Below are positions 34,465-44,514 of a stretch of 64,000 nt of DNA, piece after piece. This stretch comes from Pseudoscleropodium purum (Eukaryota; Streptophyta; Bryopsida; Hypnales; Brachytheciaceae), in assembly GCA_963969395.1 (NCBI GenBank), contig OZ017805.1, positions 7,440,001-7,504,000 of the forward strand, written 5' to 3'. Position 1 is the first letter of the stretch. Every line of letters begins with the position of its first letter. Position numbers and translations under genes: made by a program. The notes under the pieces are model-generated. The model had not been told where the DNA came from and did no database searches. It was given only the letters and a program-made list of their open reading frames with translations.

Positions 34465-36075
34465 ATGAGAAGCGGAATAAGGAATACGAGAACGTCCGAG
34501 CGATTGAGAAGAAGAGAACGATCGGAAGAATCGCCTGAACCGGATCAGAGTGAACCGGATCTGCAAGATCCGGTTAACCGTCCGATTTTCGTGTCTGCAT
34601 CCGCAGGAGAAAGCGAGAATCCGAGATCTGGTCATACGCCTTCAGTTTCCGATCTAGATCCGGAACCGGACAGAGAAGATCCGTTCCTCGAGGATGAAGA
34701 CGTCATGACTCGATTGAGATACAAGCGTTTTAAGGGTGATGGAAGCCAAGATGCGGATGACTAGCTGTGCGAGTTTGAATCTACTGCACTCGCCAACCAG
34801 GAAAATGAGGCGGCCCAGCGAAGAATTTTCCAAGGATTGCTCAAGGGAGAAGCTCTTAAATGGTACCAGGATATTTCCGATCCAATCCGGAATAACTGGG
34901 ATCAGTTGAGAACGGATTTCCTGCAAGCTTTCCGGGAGGTAGGAGGAGAAGCCAGAGCCTTGGGACGGCTCAGTACACTAACGATGAAATCATCCGAATC
35001 CGTGCGGAAGTATGGCCAGAGGGTGAAGGCGCTGATCCAGAAGCTGACCACGGAGATCGCTCCTAGTCTGCAGGTGGAGTGGTATGTTGCCGGATTACCC
35101 GAGTCTATGGGATTTCTGATTCGTCAGACGCGGCCTAGGACACTTAGAGACGCCATGGATGCTGCGGCTAATTACGAGAATTCCGCTCAGTCACTCCGGA
35201 AGTCCTTGAGAAGGAGCGAGAAGCAAGAAAAGGGGAAGAACAAGAAAGGCGACCGGAAGTTGAAGCATCGTAAGAAGGTTTCCGATTCGGACAGCAGTTC
35301 CGAGAGTTCTGGAACGGAAGTTTCCAATCCGGATTCATCGAGCTCAGATGAGGAACAGAGTGTTTCACCTCCCCGACGTTCGCACAAGTCGAAGGGTCAG
35401 AGAGAGAAACGGGTTGTGAAAGTGAAGATGGAAGATACGGATTCCAAGAAGATGATGAAGAGCATCCAAGAGTCTTTGGAGGCTATCAAGGTCAACATGG
35501 CTGAGAACCGGAAACCGAGACGGATCGTTCCGACTTCTCGATCCAATGTCTGGTGCGGAAGATGTGGAGAACCGGGTCACTATCCAAGTGAATGCCAGCG
35601 AGCTGCCCAGAAGCAAGTTCACTATGTGTATCCGGAAGAAGAGATCTACTACACCGTAGCAAACGAGGAAGAGGAGGAGATCTACCAAGTGCAGCCGACC
35701 TATGGTAGAGGAAAAGGGATCACGATTCCTTCCCGGTCCAACATGTTGAACCGGAACTTTTTACCGGGACCGAGTCAGGGGTTGGTAATGCAGCAGCCCG
35801 TGCGAGCCCTTGGTTACCCGGATAGACAAGTGGTGATTTGTTATGGCTGTGGAGAACCGGGACATTATGCCAACTCGTGTCCTAACAGGGGACCAGGGCA
35901 GGGTGCTCCTCGCACTCTTCCGTGCCAGAATTGCCAAGAGTATGGGCATCAGGAGGAGCAGTGTTCGAAGCCCATACAGCCAAGACCGGTTTACAAACAA
36001 GTTCAAATTCTTCCAAGGGAGCAGACCGCGCTCAACTATGGCCACTCAGCCGGAACGGAGAATCCGGACAAGTGA
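34465..36075 (+). pseudogene. gag: gag, interrupted by one in-frame TAG
   Basis: Gag is the structural protein that forms the virus-like particle and binds the RNA. The frame starts at ATG 34465 and stays open to TGA 36073-36075, except for TAG at codon 100 (34762-34764). The stop falls in the retrotransposon gag core, just after FKGDGSQDADD, where the family usually has a tryptophan. After it come a region with AQRRIFQGLLKGEALKWYQD typical of this core, a Lys/Ser/Glu-rich hinge, and three CCHC zinc knuckles (C-x2-C-x4-H-x4-C) starting at residues 364, 459 and 487. Three knuckles is more than the usual one or two. A single base change could explain the stop. Otherwise it must be read through or this copy depends on Gag from another element. 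Confidence 0.9.
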
Positions 36076-39000
36076 CGATGCGAGGTGGAACTGCCGGCGG
36101 AGACGGAGAGCTTGGTAAACCGGGTATCGACCCACAGTTCCACCAGAAATCAACCCGAACGAGCTGTAAGGGGAAAGAAGAAAAAGCAGAGGAGGAGGCA
36201 GAAATCGAGTAGTGATTCTGATCCTGTTTTTCAGAGACGGAGTCCAGAACCGGAGGAAGTTCACTTTGAGGAAGGGGTGGACCGGAACCGGATTCCGATC
36301 GACATCAGTTCAGAGATTCGGACGGAAATCTCTGGACCGGATGTGGTGACGAGTAAGAAGCAGGTTCGTTTCAGTAACACCCCAGTGGTTATCAATCCGG
36401 ATATCCGTACTCATGAGTATGACATCATCCAGGACATCCGAGATCAACGGGCGAATGTTACGATTGGACAGCTCCTGCACGACAACGTGATGTACCAGAA
36501 GCTGATCCGAGATAGCTGGACACGGAAACGGAAGAAGAGGGTGAAACTCCCAGCGGTGGCAGTTAACTTCTCCCAACCGGAAGATTCCGGGGCTCCAGAG
36601 ATCGGTGTGGAGATAGAAGGATGCCTGATTCCAAAGGTTCCCATCGATGGCGGATCTGGAGTCAACTTGATGTTGGAAGACACGGCATTTGAGTTAGGAT
36701 TCACCACGATCGAAGCGACGGATCAAGTCCTTCGTATGGCGGATCAATCCCGAGTACATCCGGTTGGCAAACTTTCGCAAGTTCCAACCCGGATTGGAGG
36801 AACGGATTATCTGCTCAACTATGTCATCATCCGTGTGCACAAAGGAAGACCTTTTCCTATGCTACTGGGTAGACCTTGGTTATACTCTGCCCAAGTACTG
36901 GTGGATTGGGGAAACAAGGAACTGGTGGTCGGGAAACCTTCCATCCGGATACCTTGGTCCACGGAAAAGCATTTAGGAGAAACCAGCGACTCGGATGGTT
37001 ACACATCGGATTGGACGGATTCGGAAGAGTCGATTCCAAGCTATTATGTGGATCCATTCGAACACAAAACTGAGAAAAGTTTTGGGTTCTCTAATGCTGT
37101 GTTGGAGCATGATCCGGAAAAGCCTAGCAGTACCATGGTGGAAGATCGATCGTTAGGAGAGTCAAGCGTTCCGCTCACAACCGAGTGGATCACTCGACAG
37201 ATCCAGGATGGAAACCTTCCCGCGGGTGTAAGTGAGGAAACGATGAGACCCGAATGGGGAAATTTAGTTTCCGTTCCGGAAGAGGTTCACGAAGAGAAGA
37301 TCAAACCGATTGTCTCGCCCATCGATTATGAGCAGGAGGAGGTTGAACCAGGCAAGTGCTTTTATTTGAGCAAGCTCATGCAAAGCACGGAGAAATCCGG
37401 TTACGTTCAACTTCTCCAGGAGTACCTCGATATTTTTGCATGGGAGCCGTCTGATCTGAAGGGAATCCCCCCTCACTTAGGAGAGCATCACATTGACTTG
37501 ACAGAAGGATCTATTCCGGTCCGTCAGCGACAGTACCGACTCAACCCGAAGTACTCGTTAATGGTCAAGGAAGAAATCGACCGGTTATTGGAAACCGGAT
37601 TCATCTATCCGGTGAACAATTCCGAGTGGGTTTCCCCTATTGTGGTGGTTCCCAAGAAGTTGGGAACGGATGGGAAAGTTAAGATCCGGGTGTGTCAAGA
37701 TTTCCGGAAATTGAACACAGCCACAAAGAAGGATTACTTTCCCCTTCCATTTACTGACATCATTTTGGACCACGTGGCCGGACACGAATGTTACAGCTTT
37801 TTGGACGGATTTTCCAGTTACAACCAAGTGTTCATCCGACGGAGGGATCAGCTGAAGACCACGTTCACGACAGAATGGGGAACTTTCGCATTTACCCGGA
37901 TGCCGTTTGGCCTGTGCAACGCACCCGGAACTTTCCAACGGCTGATGATGGACATTTTCAAGGATTTTCTCCGCCATTTCATTGAGGTCTTCATTGATGA
38001 CTTTGCAGTTTTTAGCGACCGGAAACTTCATCTCGAATGTTTGCGGAAGACGTTTCAAAGGTGCCGAGAAACCAATCTGAGATTACACCCCGGAAAGTGT
38101 TTTTTCGGAATGAGTTCCGGAATTTTACTGGGGCATGTGGTGAGCCAAGCCGGATTGCAAGCGGACTTGGAAAAGGTGAGGGCGGTTCTATCCTTGCTGC
38201 CTCCGACAAGCGTAAGGGAGATCCGTGGGTTTCTAGGGTGTGTGGGCTACTACCGTCGATTCATTGACGGATACGCCAAGAGGGCCATCCCTCTCACGGA
38301 ACTACTCAAACAGGATACGGAATTTGTGTGGACCGGAAAGCGACAGCAGGCCTTCGATGATCTGAAGACTCAGCTTGCTAGAGCTCCGATCCTTTCCGTT
38401 CCGGATTGGACAAAAGAGTTCCATGTCACCATCGACGCATCCGGTTGGTGTCTAGGATCCATTCTTTGGCAGTTCGACACGGAGAAGCGTGAGAATCCGA
38501 TTTACTATGCGAGCAGGCAAATGAGTTTGGCGGAACGGAATTACACCACCACAGAACGAGAAGCTCTGGCGGTCGTGTATTCTTGTAAGAAGTTCCGACA
38601 TTATTTGCTAGGGTACAAGGTAATTTTTCACACAGATCATGATTCCTTGAAATACCTCGTGAACAAACCGGATTTGTCAGGTCGGATTGCTAGATGGATT
38701 TTGCTTTTACAAGAGTTTAATTACGAGGTCGTAGTGAAACCCGGAAAAGCAAACTCGAACGCGGATTACCTCTCGAGACAAAGAGGACAGGAATCCGTGG
38801 CGGATATTTCCGCTGAGTTTCCGGATGAGTTTCCGGATTCTCTGGAGATTCCGGTTGAAATGGAGAAACCGGATTTTCCCTTGATAGAAGTTTTTCACCT
38901 AAGCAACGAGTCTGTTTCGGAGTTCCGGGATATCATTAGCTATTTAGTGAATTCCAAATATCCGGAACAGATGAGTCTAGAGGAGAAAGAAATCTTTCAG

Positions 39001-40194
39001 AGAAAAGCGGCTCCTTATACCATGATTAGGGGAGTCCTTTTCAAGTTAGGGGCGGACGACGTCCTTAGGCGATGTTTGGAACCTTCGGATCGGAAGAAAG
39101 TCATCCGGGCACTCCATTGCGGGAGTTCCGGAGGACATTTTGCCTTTGTTACTACGGTGAACCGGATCCGATCTGCCGGATACTGGTGGCCGTATGTACA
39201 CCGGGATGTGAGGAATTTTGTTCGGAGTTGCGATCAGTGTCAGCGGACAGGAGCACCATCTTTCCGGAACCATTGGCCGCTCACTCCCATAATTCCCTTA
39301 GCACCGTTTGAGAAATGGGGGATCGACTTTATTGGACCCATTTTTCCGGTCAGTGCTAGGAAGAAGAGGTACATAATTCTAGCCACGGATTACGCGACCA
39401 AGTGGGTGGAGGCCAGAGCAACCCGGAAAAACGATGCCGAGACTTCCGCGTCCTTTTTGTTTGAAGAAATCCTCATGCGATTTGGCCACCCACTGGAGTT
39501 GGTCAGTGATAGAGGAACCCATTTCCTCAATGACGTCATCTCCGACCTAACTACCAAATATCTTATCAAGCACCGGAAGACGACTCCTTATAATCCAAAG
39601 GCGAATGGATTAACCGAGCGGGCGAACGGAATTATCGGGAAGATCTTGAACAAGATGGTTTCCGCTCACAAGACGGATTGGGACCGGAAACTACCTTCGG
39701 CCGTGCATGCGTACAATACGGCGGAGAAGAGCACAACCGGAAAAACGCCCTACTTTTTGGTCTTTGGTCAAAACACAGTTCATGGGGTGGAGTTAGAAGT
39801 GGAGACATTCCGTGTCATGGCAGCCCGGAATGCGGAGACCAGAATGGATATACTTCCGCGACTCCTCGCGATTGAAGAACTAGAAGAAACCCGGATTGCA
39901 GCTCTTGAGAGAACCATGGAAGTGCAATTCAAACGCAAGAAAGATTATGACCGGAAACTTCCAGTTGATCATGGAATCCAGGAAGGCGGTCTTGTGCTCG
40001 TTTATGACAACCGTCACAAAGAGTTTCCAGGAAAATTGCATACCCGATGGATGGGACCTTTCCGAGTCATTCAAATTTTTCAAAATGGGTCTTTGCAACT
40101 TGCGAATTTGCAGGGCCAGTGGCTTGACACTCGTGTGAACGGATCAAGGGTGAAAAAGTATTCGGTGGCTACTTCTTCGACGGAAGGTCAATGA
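36076..40194 (+). CDS. pol: pol polyprotein: protease, reverse transcriptase, RNase H, integrase
   Basis: Pol is in the same frame as gag and follows its TGA directly; the first codons after the stop contain no ATG in this frame, so it probably needs readthrough. Residues counted from 36076: the protease active-site region is PIDGGSGVN with Asp191, followed by MLLGRPW. RT spans roughly 510-700, with the palm motif Phe-Ile-Asp-Asp at 639-642 where most RTs have Tyr; Athila-type elements also carry Phe. RNase H has Asp787, Glu829 and Asp854. Integrase has a zinc-binding HHCC region (His1014 to Cys1052) and the triad Asp1084, Asp1145, Glu1181, spaced D-60-D-35-E. A GPF-type C-terminal module (WMGPFRV) lies near 1327. 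There is no chromodomain. The frame is intact over 1372 codons, so the enzymes could be functional. Confidence 0.95.
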   Translation, partial: RCEVELPAETESLVNRVSTHSSTRNQPERAVRGKKKKQRRRQKSSSDSDPVFQRRSPEPEEVHFEEGVDRNRIPIDISSEIRTEISGPDVVTSKKQVRFSNTPVVINPDIRTHEYDIIQDIRDQRANVTIGQLLHDNVMYQKLIRDSWTRKRKKRVKLPAVAVNFSQPEDSGAPEIGVEIEGCLIPKVPIDGGSGVNLMLEDTAFELGFTTIEATDQVLRMADQSRVHPVGKLSQVPTRIGGTDYLLNYVIIRVHKGRPFPMLLGRPWLYSAQVLVDWGNKELVVGKPSIRIPWSTEKHLGETSDSDGYTSDWTDSEESIPSYYVDPFEHKTEKSFGFSNAVLEHDPEKPSSTMVEDRSLGESSVPLTTEWITRQIQDGNLPAGVSEETMRPEWGNLVSVPEEVHEEKIKPIVSPIDYEQEEVEPGKCFYLSKLMQSTEKSGYVQLLQEYLDIFAWEPSDLKGIPPHLGEHHIDLTEGSIPVRQRQYRLNPKYSLMVKEEIDRLLETGFIYPVNNSEWVSPIVVVPKKLGTDGKVKIRVCQDFRKLNTATKKDYFPLPFTDIILDHVAGHECYSFLDGFSSYNQVFIRRRDQLKTTFTTEWGTFAFTRMPFGLCNAPGTFQRLMMDIFKDFLRHFIEVFIDDFAVFSDRKLHLECLRKTFQRCRETNLRLHPGKCFFGMSSGILLGHVVSQAGLQADLEKVRAVLSLLPPTSVREIRGFLGCVGYYRRFIDGYAKRAIPLTELLKQDTEFVWTGKRQQAFDDLKTQLARAPILSVPDWTKEFHVTIDASGWCLGSILWQFDTEKRENPIYYASRQMSLAERNYTTTEREALAVVYSCKKFRHYLLGYKVIFHTDHDSLKYLVNKPDLSGRIARWILLLQEFNYEVVVKPGKANSNADYLSRQRGQESVADISAEFPDEFPDSLEIPVEMEKPDFPLIEVFHLSNESVSEFRDIISYLVNSKYPEQMSLEEKEIFQRKAAPYTMIRGVLFKLGADDVLRRCLEPSDRKKVIRALHCGSSGGHFAFVTTVNRIRSAGYWWPYVHRDVRNFVRSCDQCQRTGAPSFRNHWPLTPIIPLAPFEKWGIDFIGPIFPVSARKKRYIILATDYATKWVEARATRKNDAETSASFLFEEILMRFGHPLELVSDRGTHFLNDVISDLTTKYLIKHRKTTPYNPKANGLTERANGIIGKILNKMVSAHKTDWDRKLPSAVHAYNTAEKSTTGKTPYFLVFGQNTVHGVELEVETFRVMAARNAETRMDILPRLLAIEELEETRIAALERTMEVQFKRKKDYDRKLPVDHGIQEGGLVLVYDNRHKEFPGKLHTRWMGPFRVIQIFQNGSLQLANLQGQWLDTRVNGSRVKKYSVATSSTEGQ

Positions 40195-40230
40195 TGTTCG
40201 CGGGGACGCTCACAGATGAGGAAGGGGTAA
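40195..40230 (+). promoter_or_regulatory. Polypurine tract region
   Basis: GAGGAAGGGG at 40218-40227 lies 3 bp upstream of the 3' LTR, the position expected for the plus-strand primer of reverse transcription. Only 36 bp separate the pol stop from the LTR, so there is no room for an env-like frame. Confidence 0.8.
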
Positions 40231-43200
40231 TGTCGCAGCTTAGAATTTTGATTTTCTTAGTATACACCCAAATAGGAACGGAAACTAGTCATTAGCTAAC
40301 CAGATCCGATTAGGTGGGAAAGGAAAACTCAAAATTAGCACGGAACGTGAAGTAGTGGGCTTCTTAGATCTAATCCGGTCAGGAGTAACTAACGACGGAA
40401 ACGGAATGTAACCCGGATTAGGTCTAGGAACGGATGATGATGATGAACCGGATTATGATGGTAAACCGGATTCATGATGACAAACCGGAAAGGGTCCAGG
40501 GACTATAAAAGGAGGAGCTTCCACTGTTGCACCCCCTTTTAGAAACTCGACCTTGAGCGTGCGCGGTTGAGTTTTTGTCGTTTGTGCGTCTGAGCGTTTG
40601 TGTTTTGTCTGTTCTGCTTCCGGTTGAGATCGGAGAGAGGAAGTGAGGAACGGGACGTGCGGCTAGGAGAGAGTGAGGTAGATGTGAGTGGGAATGCCTC
40701 AGCTACGTAGGTCGAGGCAAGCGAGTCCCTCTGGAGGCGAGGTGAAGCTCCGGAAAGTCATTCCGGTTATTCCCTCCACAGAGCCGGAAAAGGCTGAACT
40801 CATGGATGATCTCAGATCCATGGGTTGCGTAGGGTTTGCCGAGAAACCTTGGGGTTTTAGGGAGGAGAGAATGGTCAAGGAGCTCCTCGGAAAGTTGTCC
40901 AACCAGTTTGACAACACCGTGAGGGGAGCTCCCGTCAGCTGGAACGAGGGGATGTGGAGAGCGGTTTACGGTTTCCGGGCAGGAGGTTTGGGAATGGCGA
41001 GCCGGAAGGATGAGTTTGTCCGAGGGAAGTTCAAGGGAGCCGTCAACCCGAAGGACGGATACGCGGTCGAGGATTGCTTGGACGACCGACACCGTCGGCT
41101 CCTGCAATTCCTGGTTCCGGTTCTTCACCCGGAGAAGCCGACCAGGGTGACGATCACCCTCGGCAACACCATTTTCGGTGCCCTCAGTGGTACCCGGAAA
41201 GTGGACTGGGCACGGATCATTTCCGATCTCGTGGCCCAGCTTGTTAGTAGGGTTGGGAAGAAAAGGGCCACTCCAGTGTGCCCTTACCTCTTCCACCTCT
41301 ATCGGGAGAACCAAGTCCTCACCAACATAGAGGAGAAGGCGTGGAAGACGCAGGAAGTGCTCCTGAAGTATGGGGAGTCAGAGACGGATGACGAAGCGGA
41401 ATCCGATTCCGAGTCAGACCGGGAGTCCAGCGAGGAAGAGGAGGAGCCGATGCCGCCGATCAAGCGACAGAAGCTGACGCCTCCACACAAGCGCGGGACG
41501 CCTCCCGGTCAAGACAAACCGGCCCCGGAGGAGAAACCGGAAGCCGAGAAGACCAATTCCGGGGGAGATCCGGATATGCAAGATCCGTTCAACGGTCTGA
41601 TCAACGTCCTCTGCAACATCAGGGCGGATTGGGAGGTGAAGCACAGGACGCTTGCGGCAATCGGCAAGTTGGTGGGTGCTGCACCGGACAGCAACTTGGC
41701 GGAACAAGTGGCGCAATGCATCACGAATCCGGAAGAGACCCGGAAGCAGGAAGCCGAGATCCGCCGGTTGCAGGAGGAGGTAGATAAACTGAAGGCAACA
41801 CTTTTCGCCTATCAGGAAGACGTGACGGCCGCTCGGGAGATGGCGGAGGAGACTCGGAAGGTGGCCGAGCAGATCAAGACGGTCCTGGGAGAGACCGGAA
41901 CGGCAGCGGCCAAGGCGAAGCTCTTCGACGAGAAGATCCACGAAGAGAAGAAACTATCCGGTTCCCGGATGGTCCGGATTCTCGCGGACTTCGCCGAGCA
42001 GGTGGAGACGACAATGGTGGAGGGGCGGAAGGCAGCGGACCGGATCGAGGAGAGCAGCCGGAAGCTGACGGGAGCGACGTGCGACAAAGGTATTCACCTT
42101 TCGGACATCTCTCTACCGGACCTCTTTCCGGATGCAACTATGGCAAAGGACAGGAAGGATTGGACTCCTGAGTCCAAGAAGTCTGCACGGACTGGGACTC
42201 CGAGATCGAGACCGGATATTACCATCGACTTGGAGTCTCCACCCGGACCGAATCCTGAGGAGGGGGAACGGGTCCGGAACTTGAGCGAAGTCTTCGAGGA
42301 GCTAGTCCCGGAGGTCGGAAGCCCGACGATAGGATCTAGAGTTGTAGGGTAGATAGGATTTGAATTTCAGTTAGGAGTAGGAGCGGATCCGGATCCGGAT
42401 CCGGCTCAACAGTATTAGGTTAGACCGGAAGTTAGATTTAGGTGGCGGCGGACCCCCACGGGTTTTCCGCTCCTTTTTGTGCTTTTAGGGTTTTGACCCT
42501 TTGTATATAAATCGGTTCCTGAGATGGGAATTGGGAGTTGTTCATTTTGCAAACTTCTTGTACCTTTCTATTCTCTTCGTTGTGTATCTCTCTCCAGCGC
42601 GACAGGATTGTATGATGTGGAGTTAGGATAGTACGAGTTGGTTTGTAAGTGATTTCTCCCCTTGGTGTTTATTTTCCGATCCAAGGTGCATGTGAGTAGG
42701 TACTGAAGAGTTGGGAGTGAACTTAGTTCCTCAGCACGTCTAGAGTTTGAGATTCCGGGTGAGGAAGCCGTTGTTAGGCTAGGCGGGTAGGGAGGGATTC
42801 CTTAGCTGCGCTAGAACTCCCGGGTGGGAAATCCGGTCGAGTGTCCGATCTCCTGTGAGGTCTCACCACCTGTATGGGTAACGGAAGAACTTTAGTTGAT
42901 GTTGGAACGGACGGGTGCACTTGTAACCACTTGTCTTCGCACGGATCGGAAGTAGCATCAAGGTCGTTGTAGTACGAGAGGGTCGAGTGTGGGGTCTTTG
43001 TGTGACCTACGACCCGGATTGCTATCTGGGTTGTTGTGAAGGACCAAACCGGATCCGGATTAGCTTAGGAGTCTAGAAGGTAGGACAGTGGGTCTTCAGC
43101 CACTATAAGTCACGGAAGGAGTGGTGGGCCTACCACTCTCAAAATTAAGCGGCGACCCCTCTGATGGTGAAACAGAGGCAAAACCAAACCGGATAGGATT

Positions 43201-43534
43201 ACGAGTACAGGATGACCATCCCGACCGGATTGGTCAGGACGGATTTCCAAGATCGGAAGTTGTGAGATCCTGGGATTTGGGTGTTTGTACGGACCGGATA
43301 GTTAGTAGGACCGGATGAAGGAGTAATCCGGTCTGTAGTTACCCGGTGTGGTAGTATTTCTGGTTCTAGATCTAGGACCGGAAAGTAAGATTGGCATACT
43401 GACTGAGCTTAACTGCTTAATAGAGCTAGATACTTCACAGGATCTCGTGGGTTCGATCTTTAGAGTCACTTAGTTATACTCTAGAGCGATTTTTGTGAGT
43501 ATAATGGGGAATTGACCTGCCCTGTGCTGCGACA
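40231..43534 (+). repeat. 3' LTR (3304 bp)
   Basis: It matches the 5' LTR at an offset of 9216 bp with the three substitutions listed there. The first TATA box is at 40504-40510, the start-stop element at 40682-40687 and the second TATA box at 42504-42511. T43316 differs from both the 5' LTR and the minus-strand LTR at the right edge of the window, so the change arose in this copy. Confidence 0.97.
40694..42352 (+). CDS. LTR-encoded protein of unknown function, 552 residues (3' LTR copy)
   Basis: This is the second copy of the frame described at 31478-33136. It differs by two conservative amino acid changes in the coiled-coil segment (Thr to Ala and Ala to Thr, in KVAEQIKTVLG). If the main transcript starts at the second TATA box, only this copy would be present in the genomic RNA, at its 3' end, as for U3-encoded genes of some retroviruses. 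Confidence 0.78.
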   Translation: MPQLRRSRQASPSGGEVKLRKVIPVIPSTEPEKAELMDDLRSMGCVGFAEKPWGFREERMVKELLGKLSNQFDNTVRGAPVSWNEGMWRAVYGFRAGGLGMASRKDEFVRGKFKGAVNPKDGYAVEDCLDDRHRRLLQFLVPVLHPEKPTRVTITLGNTIFGALSGTRKVDWARIISDLVAQLVSRVGKKRATPVCPYLFHLYRENQVLTNIEEKAWKTQEVLLKYGESETDDEAESDSESDRESSEEEEEPMPPIKRQKLTPPHKRGTPPGQDKPAPEEKPEAEKTNSGGDPDMQDPFNGLINVLCNIRADWEVKHRTLAAIGKLVGAAPDSNLAEQVAQCITNPEETRKQEAEIRRLQEEVDKLKATLFAYQEDVTAAREMAEETRKVAEQIKTVLGETGTAAAKAKLFDEKIHEEKKLSGSRMVRILADFAEQVETTMVEGRKAADRIEESSRKLTGATCDKGIHLSDISLPDLFPDATMAKDRKDWTPESKKSARTGTPRSRPDITIDLESPPGPNPEEGERVRNLSEVFEELVPEVGSPTIGSRVVG

Positions 43535-43539
43535 ATGGG

Positions 43540-43839
43540 CCAGGAATGAACCCATCTATTGTCTCATGTTGTTCATTGTTTCACTTTTTTCTACTTCCTT
43601 TGTAAGCTTTATGAGAAATTTCAATTTTTTAATTAAAATATAAATTGATGCCACCCCAAATTTTTTAATACATGTTCTATAATAGGCATAACATACAACA
43701 ACAATAACAAATTTTTAGTAGGCATGAAATAAATTTATGCCTATATCCTAAGGAATGAAATCTACAACCAAAAACTTACTAGATGGCCATCTTAGATTTG
43801 GCCCCCTTTCCCTTGGACTATCTAAAAAGTAAAAAAATG
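43540..43839. other. CACTA interior right of the retrotransposon, no gene
   Basis: AT-rich sequence without coding blocks. It resumes the CACTA sequence interrupted at 31014. Confidence 0.4.
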
Positions 43840-44490
43840 ATAGTCACTGTGAAAAAAGTATGACCATAAAATACAACTCCTCCAAAATATATGACTAAAG
43901 CAAAAACATGACTATGTTCTTTTTAAACATGTTCCTTGTCCAAATTTTCCACAAGCTGCCTAAAAAGGAGAAAAAATGACTATAAAAAATATAACTACAA
44001 AATATAACTCAAGAAAAAATATGACTAGATGCTCTTTAAACATGTTCTTCACCCAAATTTTCCTTAGGCTATCCAAAAATAAAAATAAAAATGACAATGA
44101 AAAAAATGTGACTATAAAAAATTACTCTCCAAAAATTATGACTACCAAATATGACTGGGTGATCTTCAAACATGTTCCTTGCCAAAATTTTCCTTGGGCT
44201 ACCCCAAAACAAAACAAATGTCACTACCAAAAAGATACGACTACAAAATATGACTAATGCAAAAATATGACTACAAATATGACTAGACATTCCTAGAATA
44301 TGTTCCTTACTATTCCCCATGAAGTATTTAGTTGTTCCCAATGGACATATATTATACACCCATGAAGTACAAGGCCAAAATATAACTAATAGTCATATTT
44401 GCAATCATATCTTTTTCCAAGGTATTAGTCTCTAAGAATATAACAACAAGCAATCGCCAATCATCCCTAGTCATATTTTTGCAGTCATAA
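43840..44490. repeat. Right subterminal repeats of the CACTA element
   Basis: AAATATGACTA-type motifs recur many times, matching the left subterminal region. A larger unit with AAACATGTTCCTTGCCCAAATTTTCC recurs near 43927, 44037, 44168 and 44288, at 110-131-bp spacing. Both levels of repetition are typical of CACTA ends. Confidence 0.75.
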
Positions 44491-44514
44491 AATGCAAGTT
44501 TAGTTGTAGTGAGA

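Larger units (their letters stand above)
31015..43534 (+). mobile_element. Full-length Ty3/Gypsy LTR retrotransposon with 3.3-kb LTRs that carry a reading frame
   Basis: Two direct repeats of 3304 bp (31015-34318 and 40231-43534) start with TGTCGCAGC and end with GCTGCGACA, so the ends are TG..CA. A 5-bp duplication ATGGG flanks the element (31010-31014 and 43535-43539). Inside are a tRNA-Asp primer site, gag with zinc knuckles, and pol in the order protease, RT, RNase H, integrase (which defines Ty3/Gypsy), then a polypurine tract. There is no chromodomain, and the RT active site has Phe in place of Tyr. Together with the tRNA-Asp primer site this points to the Athila/Tat side of the plant families, although no env-like frame follows pol. 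It lies nested in the CACTA element. Gag carries one TAG, so this copy may not be autonomous. Confidence 0.97.
25584..44511. mobile_element. CACTA (EnSpm-type) DNA transposon with nested insertions
   Basis: The left end reads CACTACAACAAAA at 25584 and the right end is its inverted counterpart, TTTAGTTGTAGTG ending at 44511. The similarity continues inward, with TGACTGCAAAA on the left and TTTTGCAGTCA on the right. A 3-bp duplication AGA flanks it (25581-25583 and 44512-44514). CACTA termini, a 3-bp duplication and dense short subterminal repeats are the three hallmarks of the superfamily. Removing the nested LTR retrotransposon (12,520 bp plus 5 bp of duplication) and the 287-bp MITE leaves about 6.1 kb. 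I see no transposase-like frame in that remainder, so this is probably a non-autonomous or heavily eroded copy. It inserted at the 3' end of the DUF7869-type copy 2. Confidence 0.85.

Noticed and set aside
37990..38001. Phe in place of Tyr in the RT active site as a sign of inactivation
   Set aside because: Athila-type plant elements normally have Phe here, and the two Asp residues are intact.
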